Notes: generated by a model not told the origin, from the sequence alone. 64,000 nucleotides of DNA from JALOAT01 sp041685115 (GCA_041685115.1 JAWLGK010000014.1:31864-95863), one strand, 5' to 3'. Positions 1 to 7,915 are shown, counted from the stretch's first letter. Made by a program: numbers and translations.

Positions 1-133
1 GTGAGCCCACGCCTCAGCAACAAACCCAACCAGAATTTAAAACGCCAGTGTTTCCCGGTTCCACTGCCGCTCCATCGCTACGTTGCTCATGCAACAGACA
101 TCGGGCCTGGCTGCGCTTCATCCAGGCAAAGTC

Positions 134-1801
134 TCAGATATTGCCGGACTGGCGCGTCACGTCCACATAGACCGTCAGGCGTTGCCCCGGGCGCAGCAGC
201 GTGTTGCTGAGGCTGTTCCAGCGTTTGAGATCGGCGACGCTCACCTGGAATTTCTTTGAGATGACGGCGAGGGAGTCGCCGCTCCGCACCGTGTAGCCGA
301 TGCGCTGACGCAGCAGATCGCTGTGCGGGTGCCGGAAGTTGCCGGGCGACAGGCTCACACGCGCCATGGCGGGTTCCTCCGCCGTTTGCCCCCAGATGAC
401 CAGACGCTGGCCCGGATGCAGCGGGTCGCGCGGCGCCATGCCGTTCCAGTGCGCCAGCTGCTCCACCGAGACCCCATGGGCCTGGGCGATAGTCCAGAAG
501 CTGTCGCCCGCTTGCACGACGTATTCGATCTTTTCGCCCTTGCGCGGGGTTTCCTGGATGCTCGCGAGGCGCTGTTCCGCGCTCAGGCGGTAGCGCGCCA
601 AGTCTTTGCGCGCCACCGGAATGACCAGGGAGTGGCCTGCGCGGATATTGTTGCCGCGGATGCTGTTGACCTTCTTGATGAGCGATACCGTGGTCTTGTA
701 GCGCTCGGCGATGGTGCCCAGGGTCTCGCCGCTGTGGATACGGTGACGCACCCACTGGATGCGTTTGGCCGGGGGCAGTTCCGCGAGCCGGGCCTGGAAT
801 GCCTCGGCCGTGTCGACCGGCACGAGCAGGCTGTGCGGGCCGTCCGGGTCCGTGGCCCAGCGGTTGAAGGCCGGGTTGTAGCGGTACATGTCGTCCAGGG
901 AGATGCCCGCCAGCTCGGCGGCCAGATCCAGGTCGATCTGCGAACCGACGTCCACCGCCGCCAGATGGGGCGCGTTGGCGATGGGCTTGAGGGCGACGCC
1001 GTGCGCAGCGGGATCGCTGACGATGGCGGATATGGCAAGCAGCTTTGGCACGTAGCCGCGCGTCTCGCGCGGCAGGTCGAGGGACCAGAAGTCGGTGGCC
1101 TTGCCCTTGCGCCTATTGTTGCGCTGGGCGCGCAGCACCGTGCCTTCGCCGGAGTTGTAGGCGGCCAGGGCCAGCAGCCAGTCACCGTCGAATTCCTTGT
1201 TCAGGAACTGCAGGTAGTCGAGCGCGGCGTGGGTGGCGCGATCGATGTCGCGGCGACCGTCATACCACCAGGTCTGTTTCAGGCCGAAGCGGCGACCCGT
1301 GCCCGGCACGAACTGCCAGATCCCGGCCGCGCGGCCGTGGGAATAGGCAAACGGCTGAAAGGCGCTTTCCACCACCGGCAGCAGCGCCAGTTCGCTGGGC
1401 ATGCCGCGGCGTTCCACCTCCTCGACGATGAGGTGCATGTAGGGTTCGGCGCGATCGGCGACGCGATCCAGGTAAGCCTGGTGGCGGGCAAACCAGGCCA
1501 GGTCGTTGGCGATGCCCGGATGATCCCGGCCTTCCAGGGTCATGCCGCGGCGGATCCGCGCCCAGATGTCCGGGTCCTCGATGGCGGCGGGTTCCGCTGC
1601 CTCGGCCGTGATTTCACCCTCGGTGTGCGCCGCTTCCAGCGCGACCGCATCTTCCGGCACGGACCCGGCGGTGGTGTAGGCTTCTGGCTCGGCCAGCGCA
1701 GTGCCGTCGGCGACCCGGACGTGCTGGGGCAGGCAGCCGGTGAGCGATAAGGCGATGGCGAAGGGCAGGGTGACGGAGAGCGGGGATGCGATCTTTTTCA
1801 T
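134..1801 (-). CDS. mltD: Membrane-bound lytic murein transglycosylase D (lipoprotein, three LysM repeats)
   Basis: Cleaves peptidoglycan glycan strands to 1,6-anhydromuropeptides at the inner face of the outer membrane. The ATG at 1799-1801 is preferred over an upstream ATG because it begins directly with a lipoprotein signal (MKKIASPLS, lipobox LTGC, Cys23). The SLT domain follows, with catalytic Glu about residue 145 in LPVVESAF and the family motifs AAGIWQFVP and LALAAYNSGEG. Three LysM peptidoglycan-binding repeats fill the C-terminus (about 355-400, 425-470, 500-550), each built around a GE/GDS-x-I core. Length (555 aa) suits MltD with three LysM copies. It lies next to gloB and rnhA, as mltD does in E. 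coli. Confidence 0.95.
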   Translation of the reverse strand: MKKIASPLSVTLPFAIALSLTGCLPQHVRVADGTALAEPEAYTTAGSVPEDAVALEAAHTEGEITAEAAEPAAIEDPDIWARIRRGMTLEGRDHPGIANDLAWFARHQAYLDRVADRAEPYMHLIVEEVERRGMPSELALLPVVESAFQPFAYSHGRAAGIWQFVPGTGRRFGLKQTWWYDGRRDIDRATHAALDYLQFLNKEFDGDWLLALAAYNSGEGTVLRAQRNNRRKGKATDFWSLDLPRETRGYVPKLLAISAIVSDPAAHGVALKPIANAPHLAAVDVGSQIDLDLAAELAGISLDDMYRYNPAFNRWATDPDGPHSLLVPVDTAEAFQARLAELPPAKRIQWVRHRIHSGETLGTIAERYKTTVSLIKKVNSIRGNNIRAGHSLVIPVARKDLARYRLSAEQRLASIQETPRKGEKIEYVVQAGDSFWTIAQAHGVSVEQLAHWNGMAPRDPLHPGQRLVIWGQTAEEPAMARVSLSPGNFRHPHSDLLRQRIGYTVRSGDSLAVISKKFQVSVADLKRWNSLSNTLLRPGQRLTVYVDVTRQSGNI

Positions 1802-1962
1802 GACCGTGGAATGGTAGGCGGGGGCGGGGTCACGGTTCAACCGCTTCGTGACCTTGCGAGGTGCGGAGAGTGACGCGTTTTTCCGGAAAACGCGCAGCGG
1901 GCCTTCACATTTTTCCGCGTTCCGGTCGGGGTTTTTCGCCCGCTGGCGAGAAGCCGACGGTT

Positions 1963-2730
1963 TCAGTCGAGCGCGTCTTTCCAGCGCCGCAACGCGCCGA
2001 ACACCGCGGCGCCGTTCGGCAGGGGCTCGGCCGCGAAGCGCTCGGCGGCCTCGCGCAGTGCAGGGATGTGGCTGCGCAGGAACGGATTGGTCTGTTTCTC
2101 CAGGCCAAGCGTGCTGGGCACGGTTGCCTCGCCCGCGGCACGGGCACGTTGCGTCGCCTGTTGTCGTGCCTCGATGGCCGCATTGGCCGGTTCGGCCACG
2201 CGGGCGAAGGTCAGATTGGCCAGGGTGTATTCGTGCGCGCAGTAGACCAGGGTGTCATCGGGCAGGGTGCGGAGCTTCTCCAGGGAGGCGTGCATCTGTT
2301 CGGGGCTGCCCTCGAACAACCGGCCGCAGCCCGCCGTAAACAGCGTGTCACCACAAAACAGCACGCCTGCGCCCACGTAACACACGTGATCACGGGTGTG
2401 GCCGGGCGTATCGAGCACCTCCAACAGCAGGTCGCTCCCGAGCGCCAGCCTTTCGCCTTCGCGCACCGGCCGGTTCAGGTCGCCAAAGCGCTTGCGTGCG
2501 GGGCCGTACACGGCCACGGGCCAGCGCGCCACCAGCTCGGCCACGCCGCCGGTATGGTCACCATGGTGGTGGGTGATTAAGATGGCCTCCGGCGTCAGCC
2601 CGGTGCGCTCCAGATAGGCGATGACCGGCTCGGCGTCGCCCGGGTCCACCAGGGCCACGCGGCCCGGCGCGGTATGGAGCGCCCAAATGTAGTTGTCATC
2701 AAAGGCGGGGATGCAATCGATTCTCAACAT
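1963..2730 (-). CDS. gloB: Hydroxyacylglutathione hydrolase (glyoxalase II)
   Basis: Hydrolyses S-D-lactoylglutathione to lactate and glutathione, the second step of methylglyoxal detoxification in the cytoplasm. The protein is 255 aa, the normal size. The metallo-beta-lactamase binuclear metal motif THHHGDHTGG is near residue 53; further metal ligands are in DTPGHTRDH and FCGDTLF, and a His is in YCAHEYT. The C-terminal glutathione-binding region is present (NPFLRS, ending RRWKDALD). It is divergent from the methyltransferase, with 36 bp between start codons, so the two likely share a promoter region. The gloB-yafS-rnhA-dnaQ order matches E. coli. Confidence 0.96.
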   Translation of the reverse strand: MLRIDCIPAFDDNYIWALHTAPGRVALVDPGDAEPVIAYLERTGLTPEAILITHHHGDHTGGVAELVARWPVAVYGPARKRFGDLNRPVREGERLALGSDLLLEVLDTPGHTRDHVCYVGAGVLFCGDTLFTAGCGRLFEGSPEQMHASLEKLRTLPDDTLVYCAHEYTLANLTFARVAEPANAAIEARQQATQRARAAGEATVPSTLGLEKQTNPFLRSHIPALREAAERFAAEPLPNGAAVFGALRRWKDALD

Positions 2731-2766
2731 GGGGCGGGATACTGACAGGCGGCGGAGGCGGGGTCA

Positions 2767-3582
2767 ATGAGCGGCGAACGCAGGGAATCACGCTGGAAAC
2801 GTCTGCTGCGCGCCTATCGCTGTCCCGATCCGGCCGAGGCGCGGCGCAGGCTGCGTGACTGGTATGGGCGTCCCCTGGGCCAGGAGCTGCTGGCCGCCGA
2901 GCGCGAACAGCTGGATTCGGTGCTGCCGAACCTGTTCGGCTATCACCTGCTGCAGGTCGGTATCCCGGCGCCGGTGGATTTGGTCGAGAGCTCGCGCGTC
3001 TCCCACTGCATGGTGCTCGATGACCTGCCCATCAGGGTCCCCGGCGCGGGTGAGCATTGCCTGTTCGGTGAGGCCGTGGCCCTGCCGTTCGCCTCCGACA
3101 GCCTGGACGTGCTGCTGCTGCCGCACACCCTGGAATTCCAGCGCAACCCGCACCAGGTGCTGCGCGAGGCGGACCGCACCCTGGTCCCCGAGGGGCATGT
3201 GGTGATTTTGTGCTTCAACCCGTGGAGCCTGTGGGGGCTGTGGCGTCTGCTGACCGGCTGGCGCGGGCAGACACCCTGGTGCGGCCGGTTCTTCACGCCG
3301 TCGCGGCTCAAGGACTGGCTGGCGCTGCTCGGCTTTGACACCATCCTGACACGCAGTTATTTTTTCCGCCCGCCCGTGGAGCACCCCGGCCTCATGCAGC
3401 GCTTTCACCTGCTGGAGCGGACTGGCCGGCGCTGGTGGTCGTTTCTCGGCGGCGGTTTCCTGCTGGTGGCGAGAAAGCGCGTGACCACCCTCACGCCCAT
3501 TCGCCCGCGCTGGCGTTCCTCGCGTGCCCGACTGCTGCCTGGCCGCATTTCCCAAGCCGGCCTGCGCCGTAACAAGACATGA
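2767..3582 (+). CDS. Class I SAM-dependent methyltransferase, YafS-like
   Basis: A 271-aa methyltransferase of the type encoded between gloB and rnhA in many gammaproteobacteria (YafS in E. coli). Around residues 85-125 it has an acidic residue at the end of a strand (VLDDLPIRV), then ALPFASDSLDVLLLPHTLEF, a methyltransferase-11-like core with an aspartate before the helix. A hydrophobic LWGLWRLLTGW segment follows. The N-terminus is longer than a minimal methyltransferase and the C-terminus is basic. The substrate is not known. It overlaps rnhA by 4 bp (ATGA), so the two are probably translationally coupled. Confidence 0.8.
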   Translation: MSGERRESRWKRLLRAYRCPDPAEARRRLRDWYGRPLGQELLAAEREQLDSVLPNLFGYHLLQVGIPAPVDLVESSRVSHCMVLDDLPIRVPGAGEHCLFGEAVALPFASDSLDVLLLPHTLEFQRNPHQVLREADRTLVPEGHVVILCFNPWSLWGLWRLLTGWRGQTPWCGRFFTPSRLKDWLALLGFDTILTRSYFFRPPVEHPGLMQRFHLLERTGRRWWSFLGGGFLLVARKRVTTLTPIRPRWRSSRARLLPGRISQAGLRRNKT

Positions 3583-4031
3583 ACGAAAACGACGAGCTGG
3601 TGGAGATGTTCACGGACGGCGCATGCCGCGGTAACCCGGGTCCGGGCGGCTGGGGCGTGGTGCTGCGCTACAAGGGCAAGGAGAAGACCCTGCACGGCGG
3701 CGAACGCCACACCACCAACAATCGCATGGAACTCACGGCGGCGATCCGCGGCCTGGAGGCCCTGAACCGCGCCTGTGCGGTGCGGCTCACCACCGATTCC
3801 AAGTACGTGATGGACGGCGTGACCAAGTGGCTACCCGGCTGGAAAAAGCGCGGCTGGATCACCGCGGACAAGAAGCCGGTGAAAAACGTCGACCTTTGGC
3901 AGCAGCTCGATGAGGCCATTGCCCGGCACCGGGTCGAGTGGCAATGGGTGCGCGGCCACACCGGCCACCCGGAAAACGAACTGGCGGACGCCCTGGCCAA
4001 CCGCGGCATCGACGAAATGTCTCGCGCGTGA
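3579..4031 (+). CDS. rnhA: Ribonuclease HI
   Basis: Degrades the RNA strand of RNA-DNA hybrids, removing primers and R-loops. The 150-aa protein has the full RNase H fold: FTDGACRGNPGPGGWG near the N-terminus (first catalytic Asp), NNRMELTAAI (Glu), TTDSKYV (Asp) and the C-terminal VRGHTGHPENELAD with the His loop and last Asp. The basic handle segment (PGWKKRGW...KKPVKN) is present, as in E. coli RNase HI. The start overlaps the methyltransferase stop as ATGA. dnaQ follows after 86 bp, a conserved pairing. Confidence 0.97.
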   Translation: MNENDELVEMFTDGACRGNPGPGGWGVVLRYKGKEKTLHGGERHTTNNRMELTAAIRGLEALNRACAVRLTTDSKYVMDGVTKWLPGWKKRGWITADKKPVKNVDLWQQLDEAIARHRVEWQWVRGHTGHPENELADALANRGIDEMSRA

Positions 4032-4061
4032 CATGCCTGCTGCCGCGCGCCACGTGAATTT

Positions 4062-4102
4062 ACTTTGCCTCCTCTGTGCCTCGGCGTTGAAATTCTTCTT
4101 CT
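4062..4102. repeat. Single arm of the ACGCAGAG-type intergenic repeat
   Basis: The rnhA-dnaQ gap holds a pyrimidine-rich stretch whose reverse complement reads as CGCCGAGGCACAGAGGAGGC followed by AAAG. This is the same kind of sequence as at 10351-10508, 12180-12292 and 28405-28430. It is short and degenerate, so membership is by resemblance only. Confidence 0.4.
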
Positions 4103-4117
4103 AAAAAAGGCCCTGAC

Positions 4118-4843
4118 ATGCGCCAAATCGTGCTCGATACCGAAACCACCGGCCTCGAACCGGCCGAAGGCCACCGCATCATCGAGATCGGTTGCGTGGA
4201 ACTGCTCAACCGGCGGCTCACCGGACGCACTTTCCATCACTACTTGAATCCTGAGCGGGCCATCGACGAAGGCGCCATCGAGGTGCATGGCATCACCAAC
4301 GAAATGGTGGCGGACAAGCCGCGCTTCATTGACGTGGCAACCGAGTTTCTCGAGTTCATCGAAGGCGCCGAACTCGTCATCCACAACGCCGCCTTCGATG
4401 TGGGATTTCTCAACCATGAGCTCATGTTGTGCGGGCATACACAGCGCATCGAGTCATTGTGTGGGGTCCTCGATACGCTGAAACTGGCGCGCGAGCTGCA
4501 TCCGGGCCAGAAAAACAACCTCGACGCCCTGTGCCGCCGTTACGAGGTCAACAACACCCACCGGACCCTGCACGGCGCGTTGCTCGATGCGGAGATCCTG
4601 GCCGATGTCTATCTGGCCATGACCGGTGGTCAGACCAGCCTGTCCCTGGGCGGCGCCGCCAGCGCAGCCGGGCAGTCGCAGGTGGCTGGAGTGCGCCGAC
4701 TCGACGCCGGCCGCCCGGCGCTCAAGGTCGTGCATGCCCGCCCTGAGGAACTCAGCGCCCACGAAAGCCGACTCGCGGCCATTGACAAGGCCAGTGGTGG
4801 CAATTGCGTCTGGAAGAGGCTCGAGTCGTCGGCCGAAGGATGA
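4118..4843 (+). CDS. dnaQ: DNA polymerase III epsilon subunit (3'-5' proofreading exonuclease)
   Basis: Proofreading subunit of the replicative polymerase. DEDDh exonuclease motifs are intact: ExoI VLDTETTGLEP (Asp and Glu), ExoII HNAAFDVGFLNHE, and ExoIII HGALLDAEILADVY with the conserved His-x4-Asp spacing. The C-terminal about 60 residues, after GGQTSLSL, hold the linker and the region expected to bind the alpha subunit. Length (241 aa) matches E. coli DnaQ. The 86-bp gap after rnhA carries one arm of the purine/pyrimidine-rich intergenic repeat found elsewhere in the window. Confidence 0.97.
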   Translation: MRQIVLDTETTGLEPAEGHRIIEIGCVELLNRRLTGRTFHHYLNPERAIDEGAIEVHGITNEMVADKPRFIDVATEFLEFIEGAELVIHNAAFDVGFLNHELMLCGHTQRIESLCGVLDTLKLARELHPGQKNNLDALCRRYEVNNTHRTLHGALLDAEILADVYLAMTGGQTSLSLGGAASAAGQSQVAGVRRLDAGRPALKVVHARPEELSAHESRLAAIDKASGGNCVWKRLESSAEG

Positions 4844-4850
4844 ATGGCTC

Positions 4851-4945
4851 CTAGGGAAACGCGGATTTACTCGGCGTTTCCCGCGGCATATGGATGGCGC
4901 CGTGCGCTGGGAAAGCCAGGAGGCCTTGATTCAGCGCTTCCCTAG
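4851..4945. mobile_element. Small element with terminal inverted repeats (MITE-like), 95 bp
   Basis: The segment is bounded by CTAGGGAAACGC at the left and, inverted, CTAGGGAAGCGC at the right. Inside the left end is a perfect hairpin: GGGAAACGC (4854-4862), an 11-nt loop, then GCGTTTCCC (4874-4882). The same 9-nt arms with another 11-nt loop recur at 31424-31452. There is no coding capacity. It sits just after dnaQ and beside a truncated outer-membrane gene. A non-autonomous transposon relic is the best reading; a plain terminator-like palindrome family is the alternative. Confidence 0.5.
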
Positions 4946-5013
4946 GGGAGTGCCAGCAGAAACAGCAGGACCACCACGACGATACCCAGGTAGTGGATGA
5001 GGGGTGTCGGCAT
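4942..5013 (-). CDS. Possible 23-aa hydrophobic peptide
   Basis: An ATG at 5011-5013, read leftward, opens a 23-codon frame, MPTPLIHYLGIVVVVLLFLL followed by ALP. It is almost entirely one membrane helix. A strong ribosome-binding site (GGAGGG, 6 nt before the ATG) precedes it. The stop codon lies inside the right inverted repeat of the neighbouring small element, so a longer protein may have been cut. The N-terminus resembles very small one-helix proteins such as the DUF3309 type, but no family can be assigned from this length. Chance is possible; the RBS and composition argue for a real or recently real gene. Confidence 0.35.
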   Translation of the reverse strand: MPTPLIHYLGIVVVVLLFLLALP

Positions 5014-5133
5014 AATTCGCCCTCCGTTGCGTTCCGCCTAAGCCTAGATGCCCGTGTGGAAATGTGACCTGCTCGTTCTCCTGTGTCTTGCATCGGGGTA
5101 CACTCGCGCTTTAGGAATCTCACCGAACGCGTG

Positions 5134-5526
5134 ATGGGAAATGCCACGTTCCGCCTGAGTGCGGGTTATGTGTTCAACAACAACAGCATCGAGATGACGG
5201 GCAAACCCTCCTCCGGCGGCAAGTATGACCTGAGCGGCACACCGTATACCCTCGACAGCCTCACCGGCGAGGTCGAATTCACCAGTGGCGCCTATGTGGG
5301 CATGGGCTGGGGAAACGCCGGCCGCGGCAAGGGCTTCGGCATGAACCTGGAGATCGGTGCCTTCTATCACGGTACGCCGGAACTGACCTTGGCGGCCACG
5401 GGGCCCGGCACAGCGCTCGCGGATTTCGAAAAGCACCGCGCCCAGGAAGAGGCCGACGCACAGGAGGACCTTGCCGATTACAAGTGGTACCCGGTGATCT
5501 CGCTAGGCATGTCCTATACGTTCTGA
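5134..5526 (+). pseudogene. 5'-truncated outer-membrane beta-barrel protein
   Basis: The frame from the ATG at 5134 encodes about 130 aa with alternating beta-strand character (FRLSAGYVFNNN, GAYVGMGWGNAGRGKG, GMNLEIGAFYHG) and the end WYPVISLGMSYTF. This is the aromatic-terminal strand expected of an outer-membrane barrel. Members of this kind usually have a signal peptide and about 100 more residues before this point. Here there is no signal sequence, and the DNA upstream (5050-5130) does not encode the missing strands. It is probably a remnant cut at its 5' end, near the small element at 4851-4945. A good terminator directly follows. Confidence 0.55.
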
Positions 5527-5540
5527 TACACCCAACCAGC

Positions 5541-5575
5541 GCCCGCCGGTCGTGAGGCCGGCGGGCTTTTTTCTT
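5541..5575 (+). terminator. Rho-independent terminator
   Basis: The stem GCCCGCCGG / CCGGCGGGC with a short loop (TCGTGAGG region) is followed by TTTTTTCTT. It ends the truncated outer-membrane gene and finishes only 2 nt before the tsaB start codon. Confidence 0.85.
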
Positions 5576-5577
5576 GT

Positions 5578-6240
5578 ATGAATCTGCTCGCTATCGAAAC
5601 CGCCACCGAGGCCTGTTCGGCCGCCTTGTTCACCCATGGCCGCGTGTTATCGCGGTATCAGGTCGCACCGCGCGGCCACGCCGACCTCATCCTCGCCATG
5701 TGCGACGAGGTGCTCGCCGAAGCAGGCGTTGCCCGTTCGCAGCTCGACGCCGTCGCTTTCGGACGCGGGCCCGGCAGTTTTACCGGTGTGCGTATTGCCA
5801 CGGGCGTTGCCCAGGGGCTCGGCTATGCGCTCGATGTGCCGCTGGTGCCGGTATCGACATTGATGACGCTGGCCCAAGGCGCCTTGCGCGAGCGTGGCTG
5901 GCCGCGCGTGATTGCCGCCATTGATGCGCGCATGGGTGAGGTGTACTGGGCTGCCTTCAGCGCAGGGGCCCACGGCCTGATGGAACCCGCTGGTCCCGAA
6001 AAGGTGTCTGCCCCCGAGGCCGTGCTGTTACCTGACGCCCGCGCCTGGTGCGGTGCCGGCACGGGCTGGGCCGCCTACGGCGCGCGCCTGCCGACCCAGG
6101 TCATCGACCGCGACGGCGAACGCTTGCCTCACGCCCACGACCTCGCCCTGCTCGCTGCCGCCGCCTACGAGCGCGGTGAATCCGTCCCGGCCGCTGTCGC
6201 AGTGCCCGTGTATCTGCGCGACGACGTCACCCACAAGTAA
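5578..6240 (+). CDS. tsaB: tRNA threonylcarbamoyladenosine biosynthesis protein TsaB
   Basis: Partner of TsaD in making N6-threonylcarbamoyladenosine at position 37 of ANN-decoding tRNAs. It is 220 aa. The ASKHA-type N-terminus MNLLAIETATEACSAAL and the signature GRGPGSFTGVRI (about residues 61-72) are diagnostic. The start is set by homology because TsaB proteins begin exactly here. Oddly, the ATG comes 2 nt after the U-tract of a strong terminator, with no Shine-Dalgarno sequence. Expression therefore needs leaderless initiation from a promoter overlapping the hairpin, or read-through. The next gene follows after 106 bp. Confidence 0.95.
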   Translation: MNLLAIETATEACSAALFTHGRVLSRYQVAPRGHADLILAMCDEVLAEAGVARSQLDAVAFGRGPGSFTGVRIATGVAQGLGYALDVPLVPVSTLMTLAQGALRERGWPRVIAAIDARMGEVYWAAFSAGAHGLMEPAGPEKVSAPEAVLLPDARAWCGAGTGWAAYGARLPTQVIDRDGERLPHAHDLALLAAAAYERGESVPAAVAVPVYLRDDVTHK

Positions 6241-6346
6241 AAAAGCCCACCGGAAGCGCCCAGCTCGCTCGAGCCTCGCACCCACACGCGTGCAGGGATA
6301 GTGACTGGCGTTCCCACGAACGACCTTAATGAAGGAGACCCTTTCA

Positions 6347-7333
6347 ATGGCAGAAAGCATTCGCATTGGCATCGTCGGCTACGGCAATCTCGGTCGCGGG
6401 GTCGAGATGGCGCTCTCGCGCAGCACCGACATGCAACTGGTCGGAATCTTCAGTCGTCGCGATCCCGCGGGCATCAAACCGCTGGGGGCCAACGTACCGG
6501 TTCACGGCATGGATACGATCGGGCAATTCCGGGACGCCATCGATGTGCTCATCCTCTGCGGTGGCTCGAAAAGCGATCTGCCCGAGCAAGGCCCTGCACT
6601 GGCAGCGCAGTTCAACACCGTCGACAGTTTCGACACCCACAACAAGATCCCCGAGTATTTCGCCGCAGTGGACGAGGCCGCGCGCGCCGCGCAGCGCACG
6701 GCCATCATTTCCGTGGGCTGGGATCCGGGACTGTTCTCGCTCAACCGCCTTTTCGGCGAGGCCATCCTGCCCGACGGGGAGACGTACACCTTCTGGGGCA
6801 AGGGCGTGAGTCAGGGGCATTCGGACGCCATCCGGCGAGTGACAGGTGTGCGGGGGGGGGTGCAGTACACCGTGCCGTCTACCGCGGCCATGGACCGTGT
6901 TCGCAGCGGCTCGCTGCCGCAGCTTTCCACCCGCGAGAAGCATGTTCGCGAATGTTACGTGGTGCTTGAGGAGGGCGCCGACGCCAAGGTGGTGGAACAG
7001 GCCATTGTCACCATGCCGGATTACTTCGCTGACTACGACACCACGGTGCACTTTATTTCCGACCAAGAACTGCGGCGGGACCACGCGGCCATGCCGCATG
7101 GTGGCTTCGTCATCCGCAGTGGCCAGACCGGCAATAACAGCAAGCAGATCGTCGAGTACTCGCTCAAGCTCGACAGCAATCCCGAGTTCACTTCCAGCGT
7201 GCTGGTGGCTTACGCACGCGCCGCCTACCGGCTCTATCGCAGCGGCGAGCATGGTGCGCACACCGTACTGGACATCGCGCCCGGGCTGCTGTCGCCGAAG
7301 AGTGCTGCACAACTGCGCAAAGAACTGCTCTGA
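6347..7333 (+). CDS. ddh: meso-Diaminopimelate D-dehydrogenase
   Basis: NADPH-dependent interconversion of L-2-amino-6-oxopimelate (tetrahydrodipicolinate) and meso-diaminopimelate, a one-step route to the peptidoglycan/lysine precursor. It is 328 aa. The Rossmann motif GIVGYGNLGRGVEMAL is at the N-terminus; the family segments SFDTHNKIPEY, SVGWDPGLFSLNRL and FWGKGVSQGHSDAIRRV are present. The ATG at 6347 is chosen because AAGGAGA ends about 8 nt upstream; an earlier ATG at 6329 overlaps that site. A run of eight G lies in the coding sequence near 6852. The succinylase-route genes dapC, dapD and dapE follow nearby, so two diaminopimelate routes coexist. Confidence 0.93.
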   Translation: MAESIRIGIVGYGNLGRGVEMALSRSTDMQLVGIFSRRDPAGIKPLGANVPVHGMDTIGQFRDAIDVLILCGGSKSDLPEQGPALAAQFNTVDSFDTHNKIPEYFAAVDEAARAAQRTAIISVGWDPGLFSLNRLFGEAILPDGETYTFWGKGVSQGHSDAIRRVTGVRGGVQYTVPSTAAMDRVRSGSLPQLSTREKHVRECYVVLEEGADAKVVEQAIVTMPDYFADYDTTVHFISDQELRRDHAAMPHGGFVIRSGQTGNNSKQIVEYSLKLDSNPEFTSSVLVAYARAAYRLYRSGEHGAHTVLDIAPGLLSPKSAAQLRKELL

Positions 7334-7455
7334 ACCGGAAAGATTTTCCCGTGGAAGAACGAAGAGGGGTTCAGGCTTTCGCCGGAATGAACGAATTGTG
7401 TTGCCGGAGCGTTTGGTCGTGCTGCACGGCTGCTGCGAGGCATCTTTGGCCTCGT

Positions 7456-7489
7456 GTCACGTAGCCGCTGCGCGCCAACGTGACCTACG
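7456..7489. repeat. Dispersed palindromic repeat, copy 1
   Basis: The 34-nt sequence GTCACGTAG-CCGCTGCGCGCCA-ACGTGACCTACG has near-palindromic ends (CGTAGGTCACGT type). Copy 2 is at 7639-7672. A reverse-oriented copy with few changes lies at 63767-63800. It resembles REP-type intergenic elements. Confidence 0.7.
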
Positions 7490-7638
7490 GCGTTCACGCA
7501 GATCGTCACCCCGGCGAAAGCCGGGGTCCGTTCTGGTGTGAAGAACGAAGATGGATTCAGGCTTTCGCTGAACGAATTGTGTTGCCGGAGCGTTTGGTCG
7601 TGTTGCGCGGCTGCTGCGAGGCATCTTTGGCCTCGGCT

Positions 7639-7672
7639 GTCACGTAGCCGCTGCGCGCCAACGTGACCTACG
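7639..7672. repeat. Dispersed palindromic repeat, copy 2
   Basis: Same 34-nt sequence as 7456-7489, in the second tandem unit. Confidence 0.7.
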
Positions 7673-7915
7673 GCGTTCACGCAGATCGTCGCCCCGGCGG
7701 AAGCCGGGGTCCGTTCTGGTGTGAAGAACGAAGATGGATTCCGGGCTTTTGCCGGAAGACGAGTTGTGGCCGTTGCGTTAACGTGTACGCGACCATCCCA
7801 GGGTGGTGAGCGGTGGTGCGAAAGACATTCGCCCACGGTGTGGGCTCCTACGGGTGGTTCGCGATGTGCGCCACCGTGACCTGCTGCGTTCGTGCATCTG
7901 CGGGGTTGATGTTGT

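Larger units (their letters stand above)
7354..7775. repeat. Tandem repeat, two units of about 185 bp plus a partial third
   Basis: Unit 1 spans 7354-7539 (186 bp) and unit 2 spans 7540-7722 (183 bp), almost identical. A third copy begins at 7723 and decays by about 7775. Each unit starts GAAGAACGAAGA and carries two palindromes: GTCACGTAG...ACGTGACCTACG and CCCCGGCGAAAGCCGGGG (the latter slightly changed in unit 2). The 582-bp gap between ddh and dapE holds this array and, at 7862-7900, a degraded further copy of the first palindrome. No gene is visible in it. Confidence 0.9.

Noticed and set aside
1..133. Possible gene fragment at the left edge
   Set aside because: A short open frame exists but has no RBS, no domain and antisense overlap with mltD; nothing supportable.
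1841..1962. Terminator between gloB and mltD
   Set aside because: A weak TTTTTCGCCCGCTGGCGAGAA hairpin is present, but stem and T-run do not form a convincing terminator for the leftward genes.
7354..7775. CRISPR-like array
   Set aside because: Units are about 185 bp and nearly identical throughout, with no variable spacers and no cas genes.
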